DNA of 64,000 bases from Verrucomicrobiia bacterium (GCA_026414565.1 JAOAIT010000070.1:1-64000), one strand, 5' to 3'; counted from the first letter of the stretch, positions 17,344 to 27,200 are shown. The notes: a model not told the origin generated them from the letters alone. Numbers and translations: made by a program.

Positions 17344-18185
17344 GGGGCGGGCGGAGGCCCCGGGGCAGGTAATAGCCGAGGCCCCAGAAACCTTTGCGTG
17401 TTTTGCCAGAGTTGTTGTGCCAGCGCTTCTTCGCTCATCCCCAAGAGGGCGGCCACCCCTCGCAAAATGGGCCGCAGGTTGGCTGGCTCGTTGACCCGGC
17501 GTCCGTGCTGGTCCTGCAGGGGGCGCAGGCAGTGAGGCGGCGGCGGGGGCATGTCGGGCGCATCGGTTTCCAACAGCAAACGGTCTGGTGGAATCAGCGG
17601 CAGCGTTTCACGCCGCAATTTTTTGCGTTCGTCCAGGGTGCTGCCGCCGTAACTGAAGTAGGCGCCCATTTCGGCCAGGGGTTGGATCAGCTCGGCGGGG
17701 CCGCCGTAGGCATGCAACAGAAAACCGGCCGGCAGCGGCGGCTCGTCGCGCAGAACGTCCATCAACCATCCCCAGGCGCGTACGCAGTGGATCATGGCGG
17801 GCAGCCGGCGGCGCCGGGCCACAGCAAGCTGGGCGCGAAAAACCTCCTCCTGCGCCGCTTCGTCGCGCGGTTCTTTCCACCGGTCCAGCCCAATTTCCCC
17901 CACGGCCGAGGGGACGGCATCGAGGTGCTGCTCCAAGGTTTCCAGCCATTGCGGTGAGCGCGCGCCGACATACCACGGATGCAACCCAAAACACGGCACG
18001 ATGGCGGGGTGCGCGCGGGACTGTGCCAGCACCTGGGGCCAGTCGCTTTCCTCGGCGCCGTTGTTGATGAATCCCTGCACCCCTGCCGTGCGGGCCAGAT
18101 GGAGTATTTCGTCCAGCCGCGCGGAAAGGAAATCATCCTGCAAATGCAGGTGCACATCCACAAGGGGGCAGGGCAGGGGATTCAC
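17340..18185 (-). CDS. tatD: TatD-family metal-dependent hydrolase (DNase)
   Basis: A 281-residue TIM-barrel amidohydrolase-superfamily protein. Metal ligands are recognisable: His12 and His14 in VDVHLHLQ, Glu in AVGEIGLDRWK, His in PAMIHCVRAW, and Asp in LLLETDAPDMPP; CFGLHPWYV is also typical. TatD proteins are 3'-5' exonucleases or endonucleases linked to DNA repair and RNA quality control. The start is GTG, and it overlaps the stop of the LOG-family gene by 4 bases; the same 4-base coupling is repeated with tcdA downstream. Confidence 0.9.
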   Translation of the reverse strand: MNPLPCPLVDVHLHLQDDFLSARLDEILHLARTAGVQGFINNGAEESDWPQVLAQSRAHPAIVPCFGLHPWYVGARSPQWLETLEQHLDAVPSAVGEIGLDRWKEPRDEAAQEEVFRAQLAVARRRRLPAMIHCVRAWGWLMDVLRDEPPLPAGFLLHAYGGPAELIQPLAEMGAYFSYGGSTLDERKKLRRETLPLIPPDRLLLETDAPDMPPPPPHCLRPLQDQHGRRVNEPANLRPILRGVAALLGMSEEALAQQLWQNTQRFLGPRLLPAPGPPPAP

Positions 18186-19213
18186 AGCGTATTGAGCCGG
18201 TCAATCAATTCGCGCAGCCGGCCATAATTCTTGCGGTTGAAACCAAAGGCCAGCCGGGGCAGCGTGGGCACGTCCTCATCCTCGATTTCCTCCGGTGTGG
18301 CCTGAATGAGGCGGAAGGGCTCGCCTTTGACGATGTCCGCAAAGTCCTCGTTCAAGCTGCGCAGGGCGCCGGGGCTGGGGGCGTGTTGGAGCCGTAACAC
18401 GAGGAGGTCTTTGACATAACGGAAGGAATGGTAATTGCGGTAGAAGCGGGTGATCCACCTCACCGCCTGTTCCGGGTCGTCGGTGATCTGATAAAGATTT
18501 AGATCTTCGGGCGATATCAACTCATTGCGAAGCAGGTGTTCCCTAACGTGCTTGTCCCAGGTTTTCCAATAAGTCCCCCCGGGGCGGTCAATCAACACCA
18601 GCGGCATGATCTGGCTTTTGCCCGTTTGCATGAGGGTCAGGGCCTCGAATCCCTCGTCCAACGTGCCAAAACCGCCGGGAAACAGGGCCAGCGCATCGCT
18701 CTGCCGGATAAAGGTCAGCTTGCGGGTGAAGAAATATTTGAACGTGATGAGTTTTTTGTCCTGGGAAATGACCGGGTTGGCCGATTGCTCCCAGGGCAGG
18801 CGGATATTGGCGCCAAAACTTTTTTCCGGCCCCGCCCCTTCATGTCCGGCCTGCATGATGCCCGGGCCGGCGCCCGTGATTACCATGTAACCGGCCTCCA
18901 CCATCCGGCGGGCAAACTCCACGGCTTGTTTGTACTCGGGCCGCTGGGGGCGGGTGCGAGCCGAGCCAAAAATGGCCACCTTGCGCACGGCGGCGTAAGG
19001 CTCAAACAATTTGAAAGCATAACGCAGCTCGCGCAGTGCCGTCTGGATGATGCGCACATCGCCCCGGTGTTTGACGTCCTTGAGCAGCTTGAGGGCGGTG
19101 GCGATCATGTCCGCCACCAAATCCTCGTTGTAACCACCCCCCTGGCTGGCCACGAGTTCTTCAATGCGCTTTTGCAGCGCCCCATCCACCGGCTTGCGAG
19201 TGCGTTGTTGCAT
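18182..19213 (-). CDS. LOG-family (TIGR00730-like) nucleotide-binding protein
   Basis: A 343-residue protein with a Rossmann-like LOG fold. KVAIFGSARTRP, VITGAGPGIMQAGHEGA and PGGFGTLDE (179-187) form the phosphoribohydrolase signature. Shorter relatives release cytokinin-type bases from nucleotides or are PpnN-like nucleotide 5'-monophosphate nucleosidases. Here roughly 75 extra N-terminal residues and about 90 extra C-terminal residues flank the core, as in the longer bacterial LOG group; they were once misnamed lysine decarboxylases. ATG 19213 gives the usual size. ATG 19330 in frame would add a low-complexity leader, so the start is not certain. It is the first gene of the operon. Confidence 0.82.
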   Translation of the reverse strand: MQQRTRKPVDGALQKRIEELVASQGGGYNEDLVADMIATALKLLKDVKHRGDVRIIQTALRELRYAFKLFEPYAAVRKVAIFGSARTRPQRPEYKQAVEFARRMVEAGYMVITGAGPGIMQAGHEGAGPEKSFGANIRLPWEQSANPVISQDKKLITFKYFFTRKLTFIRQSDALALFPGGFGTLDEGFEALTLMQTGKSQIMPLVLIDRPGGTYWKTWDKHVREHLLRNELISPEDLNLYQITDDPEQAVRWITRFYRNYHSFRYVKDLLVLRLQHAPSPGALRSLNEDFADIVKGEPFRLIQATPEEIEDEDVPTLPRLAFGFNRKNYGRLRELIDRLNTL

Positions 19214-19479
19214 GAGCGAGTTAAACCGTAAAGGCGCCCGACTGACAAGCCCGCTGTCTTCTTCCGGCCGGCGCGGCTGTTCTTGGCCGTTCTTAGCAGT
19301 TGAGCTGCCATGGCCGGTAGAATTTAACATTGTCAAAGCTGTTAAATGATGGCATTTTACCAGTTGAATCACCTGTAAAAGCCAGCCTCCCTGAAAGGCT
19401 TGCCGGGCAGGTGGTGTGGCTTGTGCCGCCTGTCAGCGCCCCACGGCGGCCGGGCCGAAACGAATACATCCAAAATCCC

Positions 19480-19779
19480 ATGAAAACTACTCGCATGCTT
19501 GTGGCAGTCCTGCTGGCAGCCGCTCTGAGTCTGGGTACTTCTGCTGTGCTGGCGGCGCAATCTTGTTGTGTGCAGGCCAAATCCAAGGGCAAAGACTGCG
19601 CGCACCCCTGCTGCGTGGAAGCCCGCAAGGCCGAAAAAACCTGTGAGAAATGCCAGAAGGATGCCTCCTGCTGTGACAAGGCCATCGCCAAGGGCAAGGC
19701 TTGTGCGCATCCTTGCTGCGTGGAGTCCGCCAAGGAAAAGAAGATCTGCGAAAAATGCAATTCTCCCGCGAAGAAGTAA
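19480..19779 (+). CDS. Small secreted cysteine-rich protein with two 35-residue repeats
   Basis: A 99-residue protein: a signal peptide (residues 1 to about 26, MKTTRMLVAVLLAAALSLG then TSAVLAAQ) followed by two repeats of exactly 35 residues (28-62 and 63-97) and a final Lys-Lys. Each repeat has 7 cysteines in the same order: SCC, KGK-x-CAHPCCVE, K-x-CEKC. The mature part is thus 14 Cys and many Lys in about 72 residues, with one conserved His per repeat. I do not recognise a named family. The CxxC and CC clusters suggest metal binding or a disulfide-rich fold in the periplasm or outside the cell. It is divergent from the LOG-tatD-tcdA-hemB operon. Confidence 0.8.
   Translation: MKTTRMLVAVLLAAALSLGTSAVLAAQSCCVQAKSKGKDCAHPCCVEARKAEKTCEKCQKDASCCDKAIAKGKACAHPCCVESAKEKKICEKCNSPAKK
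19561..19770 (+). repeat. Tandem duplication inside the Cys-rich gene (2 x 105 bp)
   Basis: Bases 19561-19665 and 19666-19770 encode equal-length 35-residue units with all seven cysteines and the CAHPCCVE core in register. Codon-level identity is partial, so the duplication is old or has been diversified while keeping the cysteine spacing. Confidence 0.8.
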
Positions 19780-19932
19780 GCAGGTTGATTTAGGACTCCT
19801 GTCCTGGCAGGAGAATCGGACGAGCCCCGGGCTTGGGGGAGGGGGTTGGGGAAGGGGCCTGTTAAAGGTGGGCTGGGTTTGGGGAGTGCGGCCCGACACT
19901 AAGGGCCAATCAATTCCCTCCGCGAGCCGGGG

Positions 19933-20205
19933 TCACGGGGCGTGCCTGTTCTTTTCTTGCTCCAGGCGCGCCTTAAACTTTTCGCGCAACAGGGCATGGA
20001 TTTTTTCCCGGCACTGGGGCGGAATTTCGTATTGCCGTCCATCCTTGCACAACAGAATCGTCTGCCGCAGGTTGTTGACCACCACCTGGCAGGGCTGGCA
20101 ATGGGCCAGATGCTGCTTGAACTCCTCGCAAAGAGGGGCGGCTTCGTTGCCGTCCACGTATTCATTGAGGGCGGCCAGGATTTCTTCGCAATTCATGGTG
20201 CTCAT
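19933..20205 (-). CDS. Zinc-finger anti-sigma factor (ZAS-like)
   Basis: A 90-residue soluble protein with the anti-sigma zinc motif H-x3-C-x2-C at His32, Cys36 and Cys39 (HLAHCQPC), preceded by CEEILAALNEYVDG, the usual first helix. There is no membrane helix, so it should act in the cytoplasm. It follows the ECF sigma gene by 35 bases on the same strand, the normal arrangement in which the anti-sigma holds the sigma inactive. The C-terminus is charged and helical. ATG 20196 is an alternative start three codons in. Confidence 0.82.
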   Translation of the reverse strand: MSTMNCEEILAALNEYVDGNEAAPLCEEFKQHLAHCQPCQVVVNNLRQTILLCKDGRQYEIPPQCREKIHALLREKFKARLEQEKNRHAP

Positions 20206-20240
20206 AATGATGGAGTCGCCAAGCCAGGAAAAGTTACAGC

Positions 20241-20885
20241 TTAATCTTCGGCTTCCTCGTGCTGGTGGGGGGCAAGGCGGCGTTCAGGATCGCCCAGCCA
20301 TCGCGTCAGGCGTTCGCGCAGTTGCAGCCGGGCCCGCAACAGGCGCACCTTGACATTGGCCGGGGTAATGCCCAGCGCGGTGGCGGTTTCTTCCACCGAC
20401 AACCCCTCCACGTCGCGCAGCAGGAATACCACCCGGTGTTTTTCGTCGAGCTCGGCGAGGGCCTGCTCGATAAGCTGGCGCACCTCCTGTCGTTGGGCCA
20501 GGTGCTCCGGCGTGTCCCGCCAGTCGGCAATAAATTCGGGGTGCGGCGGAGGGCCCTCCTGTTCCGGGGTGGGATCCACGGAAGCATCCAGGGAGATGGT
20601 GTCCAGCCCCTTGCGCTTGCGCAGGATTTTAAAGGCGGCAAAGGTGGCCACCCGATAAAGCCAGGTGCGAAACGAGCTTTCCCCCCGGAATGAATCCAGG
20701 TTTTCGACGAGATTTAAAAACGTCTGCTGGGTGACGTCTTCGGCATCCTGCTCATGGCGGAGGAGGCGCATGGCCAGGTTGTACACGGGCTGCTCGTAGC
20801 GGCTCACCAGTGTCTCCAAGGCTTCCAGGCTCCCTTGGCGGGCTTGCTCAAGCAGGGCTTCGTCCGAAAGTTCGGCCTGTGGCAC
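20241..20885 (-). CDS. ECF-type RNA polymerase sigma factor
   Basis: A 214-residue sigma-70-family factor. Region 2 (about 25-95) has YNLAMRLLRHEQDAEDVTQQ and FRTWLYRVATFAAFKILR; region 4 (about 135-190) has HRVVFLLRDVEGLSVEETA and GITPANVKVRLLRARLQLR. A charged linker with DPTPEQEGPPPHPE separates them, and there is no region 1 or 3, as expected for extracytoplasmic-function factors. The start is GTG at 20885. With the zinc-finger anti-sigma it forms a regulatory pair; the signal and target promoters are unknown. It is divergent from the Crp/Fnr-like gene, with a 119-base shared intergenic region. Confidence 0.92.
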   Translation of the reverse strand: MPQAELSDEALLEQARQGSLEALETLVSRYEQPVYNLAMRLLRHEQDAEDVTQQTFLNLVENLDSFRGESSFRTWLYRVATFAAFKILRKRKGLDTISLDASVDPTPEQEGPPPHPEFIADWRDTPEHLAQRQEVRQLIEQALAELDEKHRVVFLLRDVEGLSVEETATALGITPANVKVRLLRARLQLRERLTRWLGDPERRLAPHQHEEAED

Positions 20886-21004
20886 GGGGGCAGGCTAAAG
20901 GACTCCCGGTATCTAAAGAAGCAAAAACTTACATGGCTTCCCGCCGCCTGTCCCCGTTGCATTTTCAGCGCGACAGTGCGCAAGGCTTGACGCATAATAA
21001 ACCC

Positions 21005-21721
21005 ATGAGCTTAGCCGCCGACCTGAAGCAGGCAGCCATTCTTAATACCTTGCGAAATTGCCGGATTTTCCACGGCCTTTCGACCGAGGATTTGACGGCC
21101 ATTGCGGCGGCTGTGGTGGTGAAACCGTTGCAAAAAGGGGAATATTTGTTTCGCGAAAGCCAGCCGTCACAGGGCTTTTATATTGTGCAGGCCGGCGCGG
21201 TGAACGTGCATCGCGTCAACGCCGCGGGCAAAGAGCAGGTGATTCGCATCTTTCGGGCCGGGGAGACTTTTGCCGAGGCCACACTGGCCACCGATGCGGG
21301 CTACCCGGCGGATGCCAAGGCGGTGGAGCCATCGCAGGTGTTGCTGGTGCAAAAGTCGGCTTTTCTGGCGCTGCTGCGCCGGCAACCCGAGCTGGCCTTG
21401 CGCATGTTGGCCTCCATGAGCCTGCACTTGCGCGCCCTGGTGGCGCAGATGGAAGACCTGATGATGAAGGATGTGGAGACCCGGCTGGCCAACTGGCTCA
21501 TCAAGCGGTGCCCCCACCCCGAGCAGCCGACGCCGGTGACCATCGAGCTGAGCATGACCAAGCGCGTGCTGGCGGCCGAACTGGGCACGGTCAGCGAGAC
21601 CCTTTCCCGCACACTGGCAAAGTTCAAGTCGCAAAAACTCGTTTCTGTCAAAGGCCGTACGGTCACGGTGCTGGACCCGCCGGGATTACGGCGGTTGTTG
21701 CAGAAAAATTTGGGAGAATAA
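21005..21721 (+). CDS. Crp/Fnr-family transcriptional regulator
   Basis: A 238-residue regulator. The cyclic-nucleotide-binding-type beta barrel occupies roughly 15-125 (CRIFHGLSTEDLTAIA, YIVQAGAVNVHRVN, FRAGETFAEATL). A long dimerisation helix follows (LRALVAQMEDLMMKDVETRL), then the winged helix-turn-helix with the recognition segment LGTVSETLSRTLAKF. The N-terminal cysteine cluster of FNR is absent, so it is not an oxygen-sensing iron-sulfur type; ligand unknown. ATG 21005 starts the conserved domain directly. The next gene, a secreted esterase, begins 3 bases after the stop with a GGGAG ribosome-binding sequence inside the end of this gene, so they are probably co-transcribed. Confidence 0.9.
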   Translation: MSLAADLKQAAILNTLRNCRIFHGLSTEDLTAIAAAVVVKPLQKGEYLFRESQPSQGFYIVQAGAVNVHRVNAAGKEQVIRIFRAGETFAEATLATDAGYPADAKAVEPSQVLLVQKSAFLALLRRQPELALRMLASMSLHLRALVAQMEDLMMKDVETRLANWLIKRCPHPEQPTPVTIELSMTKRVLAAELGTVSETLSRTLAKFKSQKLVSVKGRTVTVLDPPGLRRLLQKNLGE

Positions 21722-21724
21722 ACC

Positions 21725-22624
21725 ATGAATCATGGAATCTGGCTTTTCCTTATGTGCAGCATGGCGTTTGTCCTTCATGCCGCACCCGCACCGGTCACTT
21801 TGCCTCTCTGGCCGAACCAGCCACCGGGCGAAACGGAAACGTACGGTGAGGAGCGCGACACCACTAACGAGAAGGGGGGCTTGGTGGCAGGGCGCCGGGT
21901 GATGCGGCTGGCACCGGTCAGCCGGCCCACACTGACGTTTTACCCGGCGCCAGCGGAGCGGAACACGCGCACCACCATCCTGGTATGTCCGGGGGGAGCC
22001 TATCATATTCTGGCGTGGGATTTGGAGGGCACCGAGGTGGCGGAATGGTTGAACTCGATTGGCGTGAATGCCGTCCTGCTGAAATATCGCGTGCCCATCC
22101 GCAAGAACCGGGAGCGTTGGGAGGCGCCGCTGGAGGATGCCCAGCGGGCGATGGGGCTGGTGCGTGCCCGCGCCCGGGAATGGAATCTGGATCCGGAGCG
22201 TCTCGGCGTTCTGGGCTTTTCGGCGGGAGGGCATTTGTGTGCTCTGCTGTCCTGCCGCCATGCCAGCCGGCATTACGCGCCGGTGGATGAGGCCGACAAG
22301 CTAAGTTGCCGGCCGGATTTTACGGTGTTGGTTTATCCGGCTTACCTTACTGTGCCCAAGGAGAATGATGCCATCGCTCCTGAACTGACCATTTCCTCCA
22401 ATCTTCCGCCCACTTTCTTGGTGCAGACACAGGATGATGGCGTGCGAGTGGAGAACAGTGTCTATTACTACCTGGCCTTGAAGAAGGCCGGCGTGCCGGC
22501 GGAGTTGCATCTCTATCCCCGCGGTGGTCACGGCTACGGATTGCGGCCCACGGACAACCCGGTCACGCATTGGCCCCGGCGGGTGGAAGAATGGCTGCGC
22601 GCCAGCGGCTGGCTCAAACCTTAA
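21725..22624 (+). CDS. Secreted alpha/beta hydrolase (acetyl-xylan-esterase-like)
   Basis: A 299-residue secreted hydrolase with a signal peptide ending near VLHAAPA. The fold shows LVCPGGAYHILAWDLEG (oxyanion region), the nucleophile Ser166 in GFSAGGH, the acid Asp237 or Asp238 in VQTQDDGV, and His269 in YPRGGHGYG. The LWPNQPPGE opening and this triad match the secreted esterases common in planctomycetes and verrucomicrobia that deacetylate xylan or similar polysaccharides. Substrate is inferred, not shown. It is convergent with the Tat-exported oxidoreductase downstream. Confidence 0.85.
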   Translation: MNHGIWLFLMCSMAFVLHAAPAPVTLPLWPNQPPGETETYGEERDTTNEKGGLVAGRRVMRLAPVSRPTLTFYPAPAERNTRTTILVCPGGAYHILAWDLEGTEVAEWLNSIGVNAVLLKYRVPIRKNRERWEAPLEDAQRAMGLVRARAREWNLDPERLGVLGFSAGGHLCALLSCRHASRHYAPVDEADKLSCRPDFTVLVYPAYLTVPKENDAIAPELTISSNLPPTFLVQTQDDGVRVENSVYYYLALKKAGVPAELHLYPRGGHGYGLRPTDNPVTHWPRRVEEWLRASGWLKP

Positions 22625-22700
22625 GCCGCAGCCCGGGGGCGGCTGCCGACACCCGGGATGAGGACTGGCGGGCGTCCTGCGGAAATATCGTGGACGGAAG

Positions 22701-24011
22701 TCACACCTTGGGCAACTGCCACGGATCCCGCCGCGCGCGATCCATCATCGCCGTGGCGGCAGCGTCATCAATAAAGACCTCCTTGACCGGGTCCCACCGC
22801 AGCTTGCGCCCGAGTTTGATGGCGATGTTGGCGAGATGGCAGATGGTGGAGACCCGATGGCCAATGTCCACCGGGAAGTAGGGATCCTTGCGGCTCTTGA
22901 CACATTTCAGGAAATCGTCGTGCTCACCGGCGGGGTTGGTGTAAAGGTGGATTTCGTTGGGGCCGATTTTGCTTTCCAAGATTTCCTTGGAGCTGGCCTG
23001 TACCGGGGCGCGCCAGCCGGTGTTGCCCACCCAGCCATCGGTGCCGATAAATTTAATGCTGGGGTTGCCAGGCTTGCAGGTCATCACCACGCCATTGGCG
23101 TAGCGAAAAGTCACGTCATAGTCCTTGACGGTGTTGAACAGTCCGCCTTCCCAGTGTGTGCCGGTGCCTTCAATTTCCACGGGGCCACTGCGCTCGGTGT
23201 CGTTGGCCCATTGGGCCGTGTCGAACAGGTGGGTGCCCCAGTCACAAATAATCCCGCCCGAATAATCCCAAATCCACCGGAAATTCCAATGCACCCGGTC
23301 CTTGGTGTAGGGGGCGTAAGGGGCCGGGCCAAGCCACATGTCATAATCCAGCCCCGGCGGGACGGGCTGCGGCGTGGGATCGCCAGGGGAGGTGGGCTGC
23401 TTGGGCAGGATGACTTCGATGCGCTGCAGTTTGCCGATGCGGCCGTTGCGCACGAGTTCAGCCATGCGGTGGTATTCCGGCACCGCGCGGTCTTCCGTGC
23501 TGGTCTGAAAGACCCGTTTGTGTTTGCGCACGGCCTCCACCAACACCTTGCCTTCATGAATGGTCAGGGTGGGTTTCTCGCATTGCACATCTTTGCCGGC
23601 TTGGATGGCCATGAGGCTGATGATGGTGTGCCAGTGGTCTGGCGTGGAGATCATCACGGCATCAATGTCCTTGCGGGCCAGAACGTGCCGAAAGTCTTTG
23701 GTGGCCAGGCAATCTTCATTGCCGTGATGCTCATCCACGGTTTGTTTGGCGCGGATGAGCCGGCGCTCGTCCACGTCGCACACGGCCAGGATTTGCGCCA
23801 CTTTCTGCTTGCGGTAAAAGCTCAGATTCCAGTTGGTGCCGTGGTCACCGGTGCCAATGAAGCCCACGGTGATGCGCTCGCTGGGGGGCACCTGGCCGTT
23901 GGCGCCAATGACCGAGGAGGGAACCAGCGTGGGAAACAAGGCCAATCCGCCGGCGGCAGCCCCCGCCTGCTGGAGAAAACGACGACGTGAAGCGACAAAG
24001 GGTTTGTTCAT
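22701..24011 (-). CDS. Tat-exported Gfo/Idh/MocA-family oxidoreductase
   Basis: A 436-residue protein with a twin-arginine signal (ASRRRFLQQAG at 8-18, then a hydrophobic stretch), so it is exported folded with its cofactor. The NAD(P)-binding motif is VGFIGTGDHG. STPDHWHTIISL and VQCEKPTLT carry the Glu-Lys-Pro motif expected in this family, and SGGIICDWGTHLFDTA is the substrate-side His region. Families with this leader are very numerous in Verrucomicrobia and Planctomycetes and are usually tied to sugar breakdown; the sugar is unknown. Its start faces the secreted LamG-like gene across a 247-base divergent region. Confidence 0.92.
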   Translation of the reverse strand: MNKPFVASRRRFLQQAGAAAGGLALFPTLVPSSVIGANGQVPPSERITVGFIGTGDHGTNWNLSFYRKQKVAQILAVCDVDERRLIRAKQTVDEHHGNEDCLATKDFRHVLARKDIDAVMISTPDHWHTIISLMAIQAGKDVQCEKPTLTIHEGKVLVEAVRKHKRVFQTSTEDRAVPEYHRMAELVRNGRIGKLQRIEVILPKQPTSPGDPTPQPVPPGLDYDMWLGPAPYAPYTKDRVHWNFRWIWDYSGGIICDWGTHLFDTAQWANDTERSGPVEIEGTGTHWEGGLFNTVKDYDVTFRYANGVVMTCKPGNPSIKFIGTDGWVGNTGWRAPVQASSKEILESKIGPNEIHLYTNPAGEHDDFLKCVKSRKDPYFPVDIGHRVSTICHLANIAIKLGRKLRWDPVKEVFIDDAAATAMMDRARRDPWQLPKV

Positions 24012-24187
24012 ATGGTGCTTATATCTAAAAACCAGACGCAGGAAAAGAGGGGATTATTCGCCGGTTTCGGTGCAACATCCCCAAGCTGTGCCCGGGAAAC
24101 AGGCGAAAGGCAGGCCTTCCAGATTAACAACGCCATCAGTTACTTTGCGTCTGCCGGCGGTGTTGGGAGAAATTTTGCCGGGTTTTT

Positions 24188-24216
24188 TTGACAGACAAAA
24201 TACCGGGGCTTAAACT
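24188..24216 (+). promoter_or_regulatory. Candidate sigma-70-type promoter for the 1037-residue secreted protein
   Basis: A perfect -35 hexamer TTGACA (24188-24193), a 17-base spacer, then TAAACT (24211-24216), which matches four of six -10 positions. The start codon at 24259 lies 42 bases downstream. It is the clearest promoter-like element I found in the window. Confidence 0.5.
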
Positions 24217-24258
24217 GAAAAAAACTGTTAAAAAATAATTGAAGCAAAAAGGGCAACC

Positions 24259-27200
24259 ATGAAAAAGGTTCTCATCACAACCGTGACGCTGCTGGCGGGA
24301 TTATTGGTTGGCCGGGCGGCTTTTGTTGAATTGGACACTTTCAACCGCCTGACCAACGGCCCCATTGGCGGGCGTAATGGATGGGTGACCTCGCAAAGCG
24401 CTTTTGTGGTGACCAATGATCCGGCCGGCGGCCCCAACAAGGTGCTGGCCGCCCTAGCCATGTCCGAAAGTCCGGTGTACAAACCCCTCGGCGCGCTCAC
24501 CATCACCAACGGCACGACCGGCACCTTGTTCTTTCGTATGCGCCGGGCGGATAGTGCGCCCAATGTGTCGGTGGGCATGTCGGATGTCACCGCGCCCACC
24601 AGCAGTTTTGCGGATTTTGAGGCGCAAATCAATTGTAACACCGTGGGCGGGACGCTCAACGTGCGCGACGCCGGCACCTTTGATGCCGTTGATACCTTCA
24701 ACCCCAACATCTGGTACAAGGTTTGGATGGTGATAGATAATGCCGCTGATTTGACCCGCGTGTACATGCAGGGGGGGCATTTGGGCACGCAAACGCTGCT
24801 GGACGGCAATGACGGCGAAACTTATTTCACTTTTCGCAACACCACCGGCGATGGATTTAATGGGAATACCACCCCTGTGGCCAATCATCTGGTCACTTTC
24901 CTGATTCGCGTCGGCAGCGGCCACACCGGACCATTTTACATTGATGATATTTACGTGGATCCCCAGGGGATGAATCTCAGCGACCCCGCGCTGGATGTGG
25001 CCCCCCCCGAGGTGATCCAGGTGGTGCCCGCTGCCGGTAGCACGGTTTCCGGGGTGTTTCAGGCAACCATCACCTTCAACGAAATGGTGGGCGGGGTCAC
25101 CGCCAGCAGCCTGCTGCTTAATGGCTTGCCGGCCACCAACGTCGTGGGGGGGCCGGAAGTTTATACCTTTCAATTCGACGCCCCAACACCTGGTCCGCTC
25201 ACGTTGAGCTGGAATAATTCCCATGGGATAGTGGATTACGCCGGCAATGCTTTTCCGGGGACGAACATCTGGCAGTACACTTACACCACCGACCTCACCC
25301 CTCCCGCGATTCTTTCTGTTTCACCCGGGCCCGGCTCGCTGATTACCAATTGGGGGGGCTTAACCATCCTTGTCAGTTTCAACGAGTTGGTCACGGGCGT
25401 TGAGGCTGAGGATTTGCTTATCAATGGACTCCCTGCACTGGCAGTTACCAATCAGGGCGCCAGTTATTATTTCAAAGCGCCGCAGCCTTTGTCCGGGCCG
25501 GTTGCCATTCGTTTTGCCGCCAATCACGGGATTAAAGACTTGTTTAACAATTCCTTTGATGCCGAACTGCCAGCCCATCAGTGGACATATGATTTCACCG
25601 ATACCGTACCTCCCTTCGTGGCGGTGGTGACGCCGGCCCCCGCCCAACTGGTTTTAAGCCTGGATTCCATCGAGGTTGTCTTCAATGAGGAAGTGAACGG
25701 AGTGGATGCCGGCGATTTACTGGTGAATGGCGTGGCTGCCACCAGCCTTGTCGGTAGTGGGGCCGGCCCGTACCGCTTCAGCTTCCCGGCGCCGATTGCA
25801 GGGCCGGTTCGCCTGGAATGGGCTGCGAGCCATCAAATCGTTGATCGCAACGGCCTGCCCTTCGCCGGCGGCGCCTGGCAGGTGATGTTGGCGGCCATCC
25901 GGCCATCTGGTTTCGTGTTGTTTGAGGATTTCCAAGCACTGACGCCGGGGCCCCTCAACGGTCAGAATAATTGGCTGGCCAGCAACGAAGTGCAGGTAGT
26001 GGCGGATCCGGTTGAGCCACGCAACCGGGTTTTGTGCATCAGCAATAGCACCACCGCCGATGCCTGGCGGGCGCTGGGACCGTTGACGATTTCCAATAAT
26101 GTGACAGCCACGGTGTTCTGGCGCTTTCGCCGCGCCGACACCGACGTCAACATGTCTCATGGCCTTTCGGATTCACTGCCCCCGGCCAGCCGCAACTTTG
26201 CGGATTTCGAGGCTCAATTGCAGAGCAACGGCAGCGGGCTAACGCCGCTGAACGCCCGGGACGCCGGCGCGTTTAAGGGACTTCGCGTCTTTACGCCCAA
26301 CGTGTGGTTTAGTGTCTGGCTGGTGGTGGACAATGCCAATGATTTGTATCGTGTTTACTTGCAAGGCGACGATTTGACCGTGCCCACGCTGATGACCAGC
26401 ACGGCCGATCCCTCGGAGTTTGCCTTTACTTTCCGCAACACCACGGGCGACGGCATCAACCTGAACACGGGGCCGGTGGTGAGCAATCTCACGGTCTTCC
26501 TGATTCGCGCCAGCGGCAGTGTTAACCACGTCGGGCCTTTCTACCTCGATGACATTTATGTGGATTTGCTTGGGGCCAATCTTGCCAATCCTTTACCGCC
26601 TCCCAAACCAGCCGGGGTGGAAATATTCCCGGGCACTGCGGAGGCCACGCTGGTTTGGGCGCCCGTGCCCGGGGTGACCAATTACATCGTCAAGCGCGGC
26701 ACCACCACCGGGGGGCCTTACCAGCGCCTGGGCACCAACAACGATGTTTTTTTCACTGACTCCACCCCTGATGTGAACACCACATACTATTATGTGGTCT
26801 CGGCGTTGGGAGTGAATGGGGAAAGCTTCGATTCCGAGGAGGTATTCCTCCGCATCAACACCCCGCCGCTGGCGGGCCAGACCAATTGGCAGGTGACAGC
26901 CAACACTTCGGTGACACGCTCTGCAGATGTGCTGCTGGCCCTTTGCACTGATGTGGAAAATGATGCCTTGACCCTGGTGGCGGTGCAGGCGGGCACCAAT
27001 GGGGCTACAGTGACTCTCGCTGATGGCCTGATTACGTATGCGCCTCCTCCGGGATTTGTGGGCCAGGACCAATTTACTTATACGGTTCGCGATGCCCGCG
27101 GTGGCACTTCGCAGGGGGTGGTGAGAGTGGAGGTTGTCATGCCGCCCGCGCAACCCATGCCGCTGCTGGCGCCGCGTTTTACCATAGGCGGTGGTTTTGC

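Noticed and set aside
22836-23990. A 384-codon plus-strand frame opposite the Tat-exported oxidoreductase
   Set aside because: The composition is low-complexity Gly/Ala/Val and no domain appears; the minus-strand gene has all family motifs.
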